The notes under the pieces are model-generated. The model ran no database searches and was not told where the DNA came from. It worked only from the letters and a program-made list of their open reading frames with translations. A stretch of 64,000 nt of DNA, taken from assembly GCA_963851045.1 (NCBI GenBank), contig CAWKNC010000002.1:1488001-1552000 (forward strand), written 5' to 3'. Shown piece after piece: positions 42,877 to 51,540 of this stretch; the stretch's first letter is position 1, and each line of letters begins with the position of its first letter. Source of the stretch: WHSW01 sp963851045. Lineage in GTDB: Bacteria; Actinomycetota; Thermoleophilia; Solirubrobacterales; 70-9. The position numbers and the translations under genes are program-made.

Positions 42877-44130
42877 ATGGCCGAGGTCCGCCCGCTCAAC
42901 GCCCTGCACTACAACCTCGCGGCGATCCCCGACCTCAACGATGTCGTCGCTCCGCCATACGACGTGATCGATTCAGCCCGGCGCGAGCGGCTCTTGGCCA
43001 ACTCGCCGTTCAACATCGTCGAGCTCGACCTGCCGGTCGCTCCCGGTGGCGGCGATCCCTACCAGCACGCTGCCGAAACCCTCGAAGAGTGGGAGCTTCA
43101 GGGCATCCTCGCCGCCGACCGCGAGCCGTCGCTTTGGGCGCTCACCCAGGACTATCAAGGCCCCGATGGCTCGCGTCACACCCGGCGCGGCCTTCTCTGC
43201 CGCGTTCGCGTCACCCCGTACGGCCCCGGCCTCGTCCGCCCGCACGAGCGCACCCAGCCCGGCCCCAAGCAGGATCGCCTCAGCCTCACCGAGGCGACCC
43301 GCCACAACCTCTCGCCGATCTTCTCGCTGCACCCCGGCGACGCCTGGCGCCACATCGAGGGCTACACCCGCGACCAGCCCTGGGCCGAGGTCACCGACGA
43401 GGACGGCACGATCAACCGCGTCTGGCGCATCGGCGACGCGGAAGCCCACCGCGCGGTGGCCGCCGAGCTGGCCGATTCCGAGCTGCTAATCGCCGACGGC
43501 CACCACCGTTATGAGACCGCGCGCACCTACGCGGACGCCATCGGCGGCGACGGGCCTCATCGCTACACGCTGATGGCACTTGTCTCGCTCGAGGACCCCG
43601 GGCTGACGGTGTTCGGATATCACCGCCTGCTCACGGACGTCGGCGAGAGCGCCAAGCAGGAGGCACTGCGCGACGCCCTGCTCGCCAACTTCGACGTCGA
43701 GGAGGTCCCCGTCGAGCGACTCGACCCGGCGGGCGAGGAGGGCATCGGCGTCTTCGGCTACATCGACGCTCACCATCGCAAGGGCTTTCGCCTGCGGCTG
43801 AAGGACCCAGCCGCGCTCGAGAGCGCGATCGGTGGCACGTCGGAGGCCTACCGCACGCTCGATGCCGCGATCCTCGAAACGCTGATACTTCGCGATGGCC
43901 TTGGGATGAGCCCCGAGGACGTCGAGGCCAAACGCGGAATCGCCTACACCGCCTCTGCCGACGAGGCACTGGCTTCGCTCGACGGCGACACCGACGCCCT
44001 CTTTTTGATGAGGCCCACGCCCGTCGACCAGGTGCGCGCGGTTGCCGACGCCGGCGAGACGATGCCGCCGAAGTCGACGTTCTTTTATCCAAAGCTGCTC
44101 ACCGGCCTTGTCTTCAACCCGCTTGAGTAG
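42877..44130 (+). CDS. DUF1015 family protein
   Basis: The 417-residue protein begins MAEVRPLNALHYNLAAIPDL with NDVVAPPYDVI, characteristic of DUF1015. It also has GLVRPHERTQPGPKQDRLSL and ADGHHRYETARTYADA with a His pair. The family is widespread in anaerobes and actinobacteria and structurally ParB-like in part, but lacks an agreed function. Divergent from the PPOX-like gene. Confidence 0.9.
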   Translation: MAEVRPLNALHYNLAAIPDLNDVVAPPYDVIDSARRERLLANSPFNIVELDLPVAPGGGDPYQHAAETLEEWELQGILAADREPSLWALTQDYQGPDGSRHTRRGLLCRVRVTPYGPGLVRPHERTQPGPKQDRLSLTEATRHNLSPIFSLHPGDAWRHIEGYTRDQPWAEVTDEDGTINRVWRIGDAEAHRAVAAELADSELLIADGHHRYETARTYADAIGGDGPHRYTLMALVSLEDPGLTVFGYHRLLTDVGESAKQEALRDALLANFDVEEVPVERLDPAGEEGIGVFGYIDAHHRKGFRLRLKDPAALESAIGGTSEAYRTLDAAILETLILRDGLGMSPEDVEAKRGIAYTASADEALASLDGDTDALFLMRPTPVDQVRAVADAGETMPPKSTFFYPKLLTGLVFNPLE

Positions 44131-44164
44131 CCGGGGCGAATCCTCGGCGCGCTAGGGTCGATCC

Positions 44165-44740
44165 GTGACCCGGATCTACACGAGAAAGGGCGACGACGGG
44201 ACGACCTCGCTGTGGTACGGCGGACGAGTCGTCAAGTCCGATGCCCGAACCGAGGCCTACGGCGCCTACGACGAGGCCGCCTCCGCGCTCGGCCTCGCGC
44301 GCTCCCTGTGCGATAACGACGCCGAACTCGGCGCCGACATCCTTCGCCTTCAAGACGATCTCTTCATCGCGGGCGCCGAGCTAGCCACGGCACCGGAGGC
44401 AGCCGGGCGCTTGGTCGACGGGGTCAGCCGGGTGACGCCCGAGATGGCCGCCGAGCTCGAGCAGCTGATCGACCGCTACATGGACCGTGTCGAGCTTCCG
44501 CCCAAATTCGTCATTCCGGGTGGCTCGCAGCTGTCGGCCGCGCTGGATCTCGCCCGCGCGATTTTGCGTCGCGCCGAGCGCCGCACCGTTCTGCTCGACG
44601 GTGGCGAGGGCATCGTCTCCGCCGACCTCCTCACCTTCGTCAATCGCGCATCCGACGCCGCCTACGCAATGGCACGCTACGCCGACATCGACGACCCCGA
44701 GCTCTTCGCGGGCCGCGAGCGATCCGAGCCCAGGACTTGA
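44165..44740 (+). CDS. Corrinoid adenosyltransferase, PduO type
   Basis: The GTG-started 191-residue protein reads TRIYTRKGDDGTTSLWYGGR (ATP-binding N-terminus), AYGAYDEAASALGLARSLC, and FVIPGGSQLSAALDLARAIL followed by CRRAERR-like RRAERRTVLL. It converts cob(I)alamin to adenosylcobalamin. A B12-dependent acyl-CoA mutase is the usual reason in actinobacteria; none is in the window. It is followed seven bases later by the OsmC-like gene. Confidence 0.93.
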   Translation: MTRIYTRKGDDGTTSLWYGGRVVKSDARTEAYGAYDEAASALGLARSLCDNDAELGADILRLQDDLFIAGAELATAPEAAGRLVDGVSRVTPEMAAELEQLIDRYMDRVELPPKFVIPGGSQLSAALDLARAILRRAERRTVLLDGGEGIVSADLLTFVNRASDAAYAMARYADIDDPELFAGRERSEPRT

Positions 44741-44747
44741 GGCGCTG

Positions 44748-45149
44748 ATGCGAGTCGTTGCCAGACGCCGCGACGGCTTCACGCACGACGTCGAGATCGA
44801 CGGCGGGCACACGATCGTCATCGACGAGCCCGTCGAGTCCGGCGGAGCGGATCTCGGTCCCTCCCCCACCCGCGCCGCCGCAGCCGGTCTCGCCGCATGC
44901 ACCGCAATCACCTGCGAGATGTACGCGGAACGCAAGGGGTGGGATCTCGGGGCGGTCGAGTGCGAGGTGGACGTCGAGCAGGGTCGCGGCGCGGCGTTCG
45001 AGACGATCACGCTGACGCTGCGCATCCCGACCGAACTCGACGCGGACCAGCGCGAGCGGTTGCTGCAAATCGCTGCAAAGTGCCCGGTGCACCGTGCCAT
45101 GTCGGGCGAGTCCGAGGTCGTGATAAACGACCGGATCGAGAGCGCCTGA
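44748..45149 (+). CDS. OsmC/Ohr family peroxide-detoxifying protein
   Basis: The 133-residue protein has the two conserved redox Cys, in GLAACTAITCEMYAERKGWD and AAKCPVHRAMSGE, plus the N-terminal strand RDGFTHDVEIDGGHTIVIDE. The family reduces organic hydroperoxides. The ATG at 44748 was chosen for the complete domain. It is directly upstream of an SDR gene and downstream of the adenosyltransferase, likely one transcription unit. Confidence 0.87.
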   Translation: MRVVARRRDGFTHDVEIDGGHTIVIDEPVESGGADLGPSPTRAAAAGLAACTAITCEMYAERKGWDLGAVECEVDVEQGRGAAFETITLTLRIPTELDADQRERLLQIAAKCPVHRAMSGESEVVINDRIESA

Positions 45150-45152
45150 GCC

Positions 45153-45962
45153 GTGGATCTGGGCCTGGCTGGGCGCGGCTGTGTCGTCACCGGGGCGAGC
45201 AGGGGTATCGGCCTCGAGGCCACGAAGATGCTGTTGGCCGAAGGTGCCTCGGTGCTGATGGTCGCCCGCAGTGCAGACGTGCTTGCCGAGGCGACCGAGG
45301 CCTCTCGTGAGTTTGCGGCCGGCGACGCGAAGGTCGCGCACCTCGCGCTCGACGTCACCGCTGACGGCGCCGCGGAGCGGATCGTCGAAACCGCCAACGC
45401 CGAGCTCGACGGTCTCGACGTCCTCGTCAATAACGCCGGCGCCGCGGTGTGGCGTGACCTCGACGACATCCCGGAGGCCGACTGGTACTCCGCCTGGGAG
45501 CTGAATGTGATGGCGCCGATGCGGCTGATGCGTGCCGCGATCCCGGCGATGGCCGAGCGCGGCTGGGGTCGCGTCGTGAACGTGAGCTCCACTGCCGGCA
45601 AGCGCCCCTCGCAGCAGCTCGGTGAGTACTCGGTCGCCAAGGCGGCGCAGCTTTCGCTGTCACGCCTGTACGCCGACCGGTTCGTGAAGCAGGGCGTGCT
45701 CGTCAACGCCGTCTGCCCGGGCGTCACCGCCTCTGAGATGTGGATGGAAGAAGGGGGCCTGCTCGACCAGGCGAAGGAGCTCCAGGGCGCGCCGAGCCGC
45801 GCCCATGCGCTTGAGAGCATCGGCTCCAGCCGGCCGATCGGACGGGTGGCCGAGAGCGAAGAGATCGCCGCGGCGATCGTTTTCCTCTGCTCGGAGCGAG
45901 CGTCCTATGTTGCTGGATCCGCCTGGTCCGTCGACGGCGGCACCGTGCAGGTGATCATCTGA
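45153..45962 (+). CDS. Short-chain dehydrogenase/reductase (FabG-like)
   Basis: The 269-residue SDR has the cofactor loop VTGASRGIGLEATKML, NNAG, the catalytic Ser in VVNVSSTAGKR and YSVAK, and the C-terminal SYVAGSAWSVDGGT. It is a classical SDR; the substrate is not predictable. GTG start. The final TGA overlaps a CTG that begins the NUDIX gene. Confidence 0.9.
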   Translation: MDLGLAGRGCVVTGASRGIGLEATKMLLAEGASVLMVARSADVLAEATEASREFAAGDAKVAHLALDVTADGAAERIVETANAELDGLDVLVNNAGAAVWRDLDDIPEADWYSAWELNVMAPMRLMRAAIPAMAERGWGRVVNVSSTAGKRPSQQLGEYSVAKAAQLSLSRLYADRFVKQGVLVNAVCPGVTASEMWMEEGGLLDQAKELQGAPSRAHALESIGSSRPIGRVAESEEIAAAIVFLCSERASYVAGSAWSVDGGTVQVII

Positions 45963-46522
45963 GCTCTGTCGAGGCGCTGCGAGCCGCGCTTCTTTCGCCC
46001 GCCGAGGCCGAGGCGATGGACGCGCATGGCCAGACCGAGGCGGCTGTGCTCGTCCCGATGTTCGGCTATCCCGAGCGACCCGGACTCGTGTTCACCGAGC
46101 GCCGTCACGACCTCCGCCGCCACGGCGGTGAGATCTCGTTCCCGGGCGGCCGCCAAGATCACCCCGATGAGCCGCTGCTCGAGACCGCGCTACGGGAGGC
46201 CGATGAGGAGATTGCCCTCGCGAAGGCCGGAGTGGAGATCGTCGGCGCGCTGCCGCCGATCGGCACCTTTGTCACCAGCTTCAAGGTCCACCCGTTCGTT
46301 GGTCTGATCAACGACGACCTGGAGTTCACCCCGAGCCCAGCCGAGGTCGAGACCGTGTTGGCCTTCACGATCTCCGAGCTTCGCGAGGGGTTCGCGATGC
46401 GGCGCCTCGTTCGCCGCGGAGTCCCGATTCGAACGCCGACCTACCTGATCAACGAGCACTTGATCTGGGGGGCAACTGCCCGCATCGTCGGCGAGCTGCT
46501 GAGGCGCCTGGATCAGCGGTAG
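45959..46522 (+). CDS. NUDIX hydrolase, CoA pyrophosphatase-like; probable CTG start
   Basis: The Nudix box is G-GRQDHPDEPLLETALREADEE, with I replacing the usual final G-U pair, and the CoA-type motif ERRHDLRRHGGEISFPGG lies before it. Reading from CTG at 45959 gives LSSVEALRAALLSPAEAEAM, the normal N-terminal helix of this family. That CTG overlaps the SDR stop (CTGA) and has CAGGTG five bases upstream. An ATG at 46016 would trim the helix. It hydrolyses CoA-type diphosphates. The 3' end overlaps the convergent serine hydrolase gene by 10 bases. Confidence 0.82.
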   Translation: MSSVEALRAALLSPAEAEAMDAHGQTEAAVLVPMFGYPERPGLVFTERRHDLRRHGGEISFPGGRQDHPDEPLLETALREADEEIALAKAGVEIVGALPPIGTFVTSFKVHPFVGLINDDLEFTPSPAEVETVLAFTISELREGFAMRRLVRRGVPIRTPTYLINEHLIWGATARIVGELLRRLDQR

Positions 46523-47289
46523 TCGCGCAGCAGTCGCCTCGCGACGCCCTCGATCGAGTCCGCGCCGTACTCCTTCGAGGGCTGCTCGCGGGTGAGGATC
46601 GCGACGCTCAACCGCCGCGGCGGCCGGCGCAGCAGCATCACCTGGTTGACCCGCCACGAGGGGCGACCCGACCAGCCGCCCTTGAAGTGGAGCTTCCAGC
46701 CGCGCGGAGCGACTGGTGGTATGCCCCAGCGCTGGCGCTTGACGATCTGGCTCAGCAGCCGCATCGCATAACCACGGTGGCGCCTCGGAATGAAGCGCTC
46801 GATGCGGTGCATGAACCGTGCCTGCGAGCCCGCTGTGATCGTCGAAAGTCCCCACACCGGCTGGGTTGAAAAGTGTTCCCAGCCGGCCTCGTCCGCCGTC
46901 CGCTCGAGCGCCCTCTGGCCGACCCGGGTGAAGATCGCGGATGCCGCATCGTTGTTCGAGTGGGTGATCATCGCATCGAGCTGGCGGCGCTCGGTCGCGG
47001 TGAGCTTGTCGTCACGCACCTCCGGCTCGCGCAACAGCGTGACCATGAACAGGACCTTGACCACGCTTGCCGAGTTGTGGACGCGATCGGGGTGGGACCC
47101 ATGCAGGCGACCGTCCTCGTCGACGACCGCAAAGGAGATCCGCCCTGCACGCGAGTCCGCGAAGCGCTCCGCGGCATCGACGCGCTGACCCCAGTGAAAG
47201 CCACCCGCCTTCGGTGCGGCGTCGAGCGCCGGCGCCACGAAGGCGGCTGCGGCGACCGCGAGTGCGGCCGCCGCGAGGCGGCGGGTCAG
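46513..47289 (-). CDS. Class A beta-lactamase-fold serine hydrolase, exported; probable CTG start
   Basis: From CTG at 47289 the product starts with a signal peptide (TRRLAAAALAVAAAAFVAPA) that a GTG start at 47238 would remove. The CTG overlaps the peroxiredoxin stop and has GGAG five bases upstream. The catalytic motifs are S-V-V-K in HNSASVVKVLF, S-N-N in THSNNDAAS, and K-G-G in LHFKGGWSGR. These are close to class A beta-lactamase SxxK, SDN and KTG, but relaxed. It may be a DD-peptidase-like or lactamase-related wall enzyme. Confidence 0.8.
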   Translation of the reverse strand: MTRRLAAAALAVAAAAFVAPALDAAPKAGGFHWGQRVDAAERFADSRAGRISFAVVDEDGRLHGSHPDRVHNSASVVKVLFMVTLLREPEVRDDKLTATERRQLDAMITHSNNDAASAIFTRVGQRALERTADEAGWEHFSTQPVWGLSTITAGSQARFMHRIERFIPRRHRGYAMRLLSQIVKRQRWGIPPVAPRGWKLHFKGGWSGRPSWRVNQVMLLRRPPRRLSVAILTREQPSKEYGADSIEGVARRLLRDYR

Positions 47290-47957
47290 CTCGACTCCGC
47301 CGTTTCCTGCGGAATGATCCGCAGCCAGGGGCGCGGAGCGTCCCAGCCGTCGGGATAGCGTTCCTTGGCCTGCTCGTCGGAGACCGATCCGGCGATGATC
47401 ACATCGTCACCGGGCTGCCACTGGGCGGGGGTCGCAACCGCGTGGTTGGCGGTGAGCTGCAGCGAGTCGATCACACGCAGGACCTCGTCGAAGTTGCGCC
47501 CGGTCGTCATCGGATACACGAGGACCAGCTTGATCTTCTTGTCGGGCCCGATCACGAAAACGTTGCGGACAGTCCCGTTTTCGGCCGGCGTCCGCTCCGT
47601 GGGATCGCCCTCGACCTCGGCGGGAAGCATCCCGTAGAGCTTCGCGACGGCGAAATCGGAGTCGGCGATGATCGGGTAGTTCGGCGCGGTGCCCTGCGTC
47701 TCGGCGATGTCCTCGGCCCAGGCGGCGTGGTTTTCGATCGGGTCAACCGAGAGACCGATGATCTTCACGCCGCGGCTCTCGAAATCGGGCTGAATGCTCG
47801 CCATGTAGCCAAGCTCGGTCGTGCAGACCGGGGTGAAGTTGCGCGGGTGGGAGAAGAGCACCCCCCATGAGTCGCCGAGCCAATCGTGAAAGTTGATCGT
47901 CCCCTCGGTGGTTTCGGCCTCGAAGTCGGGCGCCGTGTCGTTGATCGTCAAAGCCAT
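47286..47957 (-). CDS. 1-Cys peroxiredoxin (Prx6/AhpC-TSA family)
   Basis: The 223-residue protein has the peroxidatic Cys45 in HPRNFTPVCTTELGYM and the Prx6 C-terminal domain with RVIDSLQLTANHAVATPAQW. ATG at 47957 follows AGGAGG. It reduces peroxides with an external thiol. The downstream gene begins within its stop codon. Confidence 0.94.
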   Translation of the reverse strand: MALTINDTAPDFEAETTEGTINFHDWLGDSWGVLFSHPRNFTPVCTTELGYMASIQPDFESRGVKIIGLSVDPIENHAAWAEDIAETQGTAPNYPIIADSDFAVAKLYGMLPAEVEGDPTERTPAENGTVRNVFVIGPDKKIKLVLVYPMTTGRNFDEVLRVIDSLQLTANHAVATPAQWQPGDDVIIAGSVSDEQAKERYPDGWDAPRPWLRIIPQETAESS

Positions 47958-48088
47958 TGTTTGCCTCCTGGTTAGACGTGAATCCTGATCCGATTTTAGT
48001 GATTTCGATTCGAGGCCAACGGCGGCCGCGATCGGTGCGGCGGTTGTCGCTGGAATTGCGATCAGGCAGCGGTTATGGTCCGCTCGGG

Positions 48089-48667
48089 ATGGGGTTGTTA
48101 GACGTACCAAAGGGATTGATCTCGCGTCTGCCGCTGATCGGTGGCTTCGCCGGCGCACGAGATGACAGGGACGCCAGGGACGAGCCCGACGAGCCCGTAG
48201 CCGAGACGCCCGAACCCGAGCCCGATGAGCCGGACGAGGTCGAGCCCGAACCCGAGCCCGATGAGCCGGACGAGGTCGAGCCGGAGCCCGAGCCCGATGA
48301 GCCGGACGACGCCGAGCCGACCGACGAGTCGAGCAACGGTGGCTCGGACGACATCAGCGACATCACCGCCCCCTCGATCGGCCCAAACACGAAGATCGAG
48401 AAGGAGGACCCGGAGGAGCGGCTGGCTCGACACGAGCAGTCAAACACCGACGCAATGGGCCTCGACAAGCGCCGCGAGGTCATCGGTGGCAATTACAGCG
48501 CGAGCTTCGGAAAGCAGATGCTGCGCTGGGCCATCGTCGTTGTCGTCGTGGTCGCCGGCGCCTTCGGCGCGAAGCTTCTGGTCGACGATCTCGACAAGCC
48601 ACCGGCGAAGGCCGCTGACGAGGCGCCCTGGACCGGCACACAGGAGGAGCCAGCCGCTCTCGAGTAG
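48089..48667 (+). CDS. Acidic repeat protein with one C-terminal transmembrane helix
   Basis: The 192-residue protein begins MGLLDVPKGLISRLPLIGGF, followed by a Glu/Pro/Asp-rich region with three 12-residue repeats (EPDEPDEVEPEP type). A short conserved-looking patch follows (ITAPSIGPNTKIEKEDPEER), then a single transmembrane helix (MLRWAIVVVVVVAGAFGAKL) and a short outside tail. Function unknown; the acidic tract could be a flexible tether at the membrane. Confidence 0.7.
   Translation: MGLLDVPKGLISRLPLIGGFAGARDDRDARDEPDEPVAETPEPEPDEPDEVEPEPEPDEPDEVEPEPEPDEPDDAEPTDESSNGGSDDISDITAPSIGPNTKIEKEDPEERLARHEQSNTDAMGLDKRREVIGGNYSASFGKQMLRWAIVVVVVVAGAFGAKLLVDDLDKPPAKAADEAPWTGTQEEPAALE
48209..48316 (+). 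repeat. Three tandem 36-bp repeats
   Basis: Units at 48209-48244, 48245-48280 and 48281-48316 encode Pro-Glu-Pro-Glu-Pro-Asp-Glu-Pro-Asp-Asp/Glu-Val/Ala-Glu. The first two units are identical over most positions and the third is more diverged, so the array probably grew by slippage. Confidence 0.85.
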
Positions 48668-48672
48668 GTGTG

Positions 48673-49167
48673 TCAGCTTGGGCCGGTCAGCTCCTCGGCC
48701 GCGGCGAGCATTCCCTCGAGCCACTGTCCGGGCTCCCCTGGGTCGGCATCGACAACCTCGAACGGGATCCGCCACCTCTCCCCCGCGCTGCGTAGCGCCT
48801 CCAGCGCACGCAGGAGAACCACCGGTTCGAGCTCACCGGTGACCTCGTAGACGACGCCGCGAACCGGCGTGTCGACGATCTCCTCGAGCAGCCGCTCGAG
48901 CCGCGGACCGTGTAGCGCCGCGATGGCGTCGGGCGTGCCGGAGGCCGAGCCCAGCAGCCAGAAGATCAGCGCGACGCCCTCGATCGCTTCGAGGACCTCT
49001 CCGATGCGATCGGGGTCGGCGACTACCGCCTCAATACCCGCGGCCTCGATCGCCTGCGTCGCGGACTCCTCGCGAGTGGTTCCGCGCACCACCCAGCCAC
49101 GATCAATCAGCGCTGCGCCGAGCTCGCGGCCGCGACAGCCACAACCGACCAGCAGCGCGCGCGCCAC
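48673..49167 (-). CDS. Rossmann-fold NAD(P)-binding protein, epimerase-like, short
   Basis: The 164-residue protein starts ARALLVGCGCRGRELGAALI, a GxGxxG dinucleotide loop, then VVRGTTREESATQAIEAAGI. The length is far below that of epimerases, so it may be only a nucleotide-binding module. Its start overlaps the stop of the small membrane protein gene at 49167. Confidence 0.7.
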   Translation of the reverse strand: MARALLVGCGCRGRELGAALIDRGWVVRGTTREESATQAIEAAGIEAVVADPDRIGEVLEAIEGVALIFWLLGSASGTPDAIAALHGPRLERLLEEIVDTPVRGVVYEVTGELEPVVLLRALEALRSAGERWRIPFEVVDADPGEPGQWLEGMLAAAEELTGPS

Positions 49168-49490
49168 TAAACGCCGAACTCGTCCTCGAGCTCGTCGAGG
49201 CGCCCATCATGGCTGCGCCGCGCCCGTTCGCGGACCGCCTCGTCCTCGCGAGCCATTCGGTTGGCGTCGGCCTCGGTGAGCTCGCTCGCGCCGCGGCGGC
49301 GGCGGTACTCGTTCTGTGCCTCCAGCATCTGCTGGATATCGTCGACCTCGAGCTGAGCTTCGAGCTCATGCGAACGCGTCGGCTTCCAGTCGACAAGGTC
49401 GGCCCCGCTGCCCGGATACGCCCGTGCGATCAGGACCAAGACGAGGACGATCAGGGCGATCATCCCCATGGTGATGAGCATGAAGCCCAC
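49167..49490 (-). CDS. Small single-pass membrane protein, unknown
   Basis: The 107-residue protein has one N-terminal helix (FMLITMGMIALIVLVLVLIA), then a charged cytoplasmic helical region (ELEAQLEVDDIQQMLEAQNE) and RRRRGASELTEADANRMARE. No domain recognised. Overlaps the downstream Rossmann gene by one base. Confidence 0.7.
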   Translation of the reverse strand: MGFMLITMGMIALIVLVLVLIARAYPGSGADLVDWKPTRSHELEAQLEVDDIQQMLEAQNEYRRRRGASELTEADANRMAREDEAVRERARRSHDGRLDELEDEFGV

Positions 49491-49579
49491 GCACCTACCT
49501 TAGACCGTGGCCCTAGACCTGGCGCAGCTGGGCCTGGCCAGGTACGCCATCGAGGCGCCGGCTTGGATAGCCTCGGCCG

Positions 49580-50368
49580 ATGCCTGTGCTCGAGCTCGCA
49601 TCGGTGGACGGCGCGATTGCGCCCACCGCCGAGACCACGATTCCCCTCAAGGACGACGGCCTCTACCGCGGCGATGGTGTTTTCGAGGTGATCCGGCTCT
49701 ACGGGGGCAGGCCGTATGCGCTGACCGAACACCTCGACCGCCTCGAGCGCTCTGCTGCAGCGATCGAACTCGACGCCCAGCGAGCTGCGCTCGAGCCCGA
49801 GATCGCCACCCTGCTGGAGGCCAATGGCGATACCGATGCGCAGCTCCGCCTTCTCGTCACGCGCGGCGGCAGGCGGATTGCGCTGATCGAGCCGTTGGTC
49901 GAACACAGCGAGTCGGTCACGCTCGCCACCGTCACGTACACGCCGACGATCGTTCTAACCGGCGTGAAGTCGCTGTCCTACGGCGCGAACATGCAGGCCA
50001 CACGCACGGCCAAGGGCCGCGGCGCCGACGACGCCCTGCTGGTCCGGCCCGACGGGGTGGTCCTCGAGGCGCCAACGTCGACGATCTTCTGGGTTTCCGA
50101 GGGCGAGCTGCGGACGCCAGCGCTCGACGCCGGGATTCTCGACTCGATCACCCGCAAGGCAGTCGTCGACGGCCTCGACGTGACGGAGGGTGCATTCCCC
50201 CTCGAGGATCTGCTCGGCGCGAGCGAGGCCTTCCTCGCCTCCACCGTTCGCGAGATCCAGCCAATTTCTGCGATCGACGAAACCATGCTGGACGGCGGAC
50301 CGCGGACGGGCGAGGCGCGTGACGCCTTCGAACGCGCGATCGCCGCCGAGCTCGGGGCGAGGACCTGA
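49580..50368 (+). CDS. Class IV PLP aminotransferase (BCAT / aminodeoxychorismate lyase-like)
   Basis: The 262-residue protein has PLKDDGLYRGDGVFEVIRLY, the PLP Lys in GVKSLSYGANMQATRTAKGR, and ADDALLVRPDGVVLEAPTST, matching fold-type IV enzymes. It may be a branched-chain or D-amino-acid aminotransferase, or aminodeoxychorismate lyase; motifs do not decide. Its stop overlaps the acyl-CoA dehydrogenase ATG by one base, so it is the first gene of the fatty-acid-type operon. Confidence 0.85.
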   Translation: MPVLELASVDGAIAPTAETTIPLKDDGLYRGDGVFEVIRLYGGRPYALTEHLDRLERSAAAIELDAQRAALEPEIATLLEANGDTDAQLRLLVTRGGRRIALIEPLVEHSESVTLATVTYTPTIVLTGVKSLSYGANMQATRTAKGRGADDALLVRPDGVVLEAPTSTIFWVSEGELRTPALDAGILDSITRKAVVDGLDVTEGAFPLEDLLGASEAFLASTVREIQPISAIDETMLDGGPRTGEARDAFERAIAAELGART

Positions 50369-51540
50369 TGTTCGAGCTCAGCGACGAGCAGCGCTTGATC
50401 CAGGAGACCGCCCGCGACTTCGTCGACAAGGAGGTCATCCCGAAGGCGCGCGATTCCGACCGCGCCGAGAAGTTCGATGCCGAGCTGGCCCGGCGCCTCG
50501 GCGAGATGGGCTACCTGGGGGCGCCGGTCGCCGAGCAATACGGCGGCCGAGGCCTCGACTTCACGGGCTACGGGCTGATCGTTGAAGAGGTCGGTCGAGG
50601 CGATTCGGCGATGCGCACGGTTGTGTCGGTCCAGACCTCCTTGGTGTGTGGCTCCATCGAGCGCTGGGGCTCAGAGGAGCAGAAGCAGGAATGGCTTCCG
50701 CGGCTCACGTCCGGCGAATCGTTCGGCTGCTTCGGGCTCACCGAGCCCGACACGGGCTCTGACGCCGCGAACCTACGTACGCGGGCGACCAAGACCGACG
50801 GCGGATGGACGATCACAGGCGGCAAGATGTGGATCTCGCTCGGAAATGTCTGCGATGTCGCCCTGATCTTCGCTCAGACGGATCCCGACCTCAAGCACAA
50901 GGGGCTCGCCTGCTTTCTCGTGCCGAGCGGCACCGAGGGCTTCAGCACTCAGGAGGTCCACGGCAAGCTTGGCCTGCGTGCCTCCGACACCGCCGAGATC
51001 TCGCTCGACGAGGTCGAGGTTGGTGACGACTCACTCCTCGGCGAGGTGGGCGATGGATTCAAGGTGGCGATGTCGGCGCTCGACTCCGGGCGCTACTCGG
51101 TCGCCGCTGGCTGCGTCGGGATCATCGAGGGCTGCGTGCAGGCGTCGGTCGACTACGCGAAGGAGCGCCGCCAGTTCGGCGTACCAATCGGGAGCTTCCA
51201 GCTCGTCCAGGAAATGATCGCCGACATGGTCGTCCGCCGGGACGCGGCTCGGATGCTCGTCCGTCGCGCCGGCGCGCTCAAGGACGCGGGAAGGCCGTCG
51301 ACGGTTGAGACCTCGGTCGCAAAGCTCTATGCCACCGAGTCGGCCGTCGAAGCCGCGAACCTCGCGATCCAGGTCCACGGAGGCTCGGGCTACGTCGACG
51401 ACTATCCGGTCGAGCGCTACCTGCGCGATGCCCGGGTCACCACCCTCTATGAGGGCACCTCGCAGATCCAGAAGCTGATCATCGGCCGCGACGCCACCGG
51501 AATCAACGCGATGGTCCCGCCGCAAGCTCCGCAGCAGTGA
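50368..51540 (+). CDS. Acyl-CoA dehydrogenase
   Basis: The 390-residue flavoprotein has FGCFGLTEPDTGSDAANLRT (FAD/substrate loop), and TTLYEGTSQIQKLIIGR carrying the catalytic Glu. A YGGRGLDFTGYGLI segment lies near the N-terminus. It performs alpha,beta-dehydrogenation of acyl-CoA; chain length is uncertain, with short to medium likely. It is followed with GTGA overlap by the hydratase. Confidence 0.94.
   Translation: MFELSDEQRLIQETARDFVDKEVIPKARDSDRAEKFDAELARRLGEMGYLGAPVAEQYGGRGLDFTGYGLIVEEVGRGDSAMRTVVSVQTSLVCGSIERWGSEEQKQEWLPRLTSGESFGCFGLTEPDTGSDAANLRTRATKTDGGWTITGGKMWISLGNVCDVALIFAQTDPDLKHKGLACFLVPSGTEGFSTQEVHGKLGLRASDTAEISLDEVEVGDDSLLGEVGDGFKVAMSALDSGRYSVAAGCVGIIEGCVQASVDYAKERRQFGVPIGSFQLVQEMIADMVVRRDAARMLVRRAGALKDAGRPSTVETSVAKLYATESAVEAANLAIQVHGGSGYVDDYPVERYLRDARVTTLYEGTSQIQKLIIGRDATGINAMVPPQAPQQ

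Noticed and set aside
42330..42899. Earlier start for the PPOX-like protein at 42899
   Set aside because: It would overlap the start of the divergent DUF1015 gene and adds a non-conserved Arg-rich leader; ATG 42836 gives the expected N-terminus.
44131..44164. Cobalamin riboswitch in front of the corrinoid adenosyltransferase
   Set aside because: Only 34 bases separate it from the previous gene, with no B12-box-like sequence.
48209..48316. 36-bp tandem repeats considered as a CRISPR array or origin iterons
   Set aside because: They are contiguous, in frame, and encode an acidic repeat inside an open gene.
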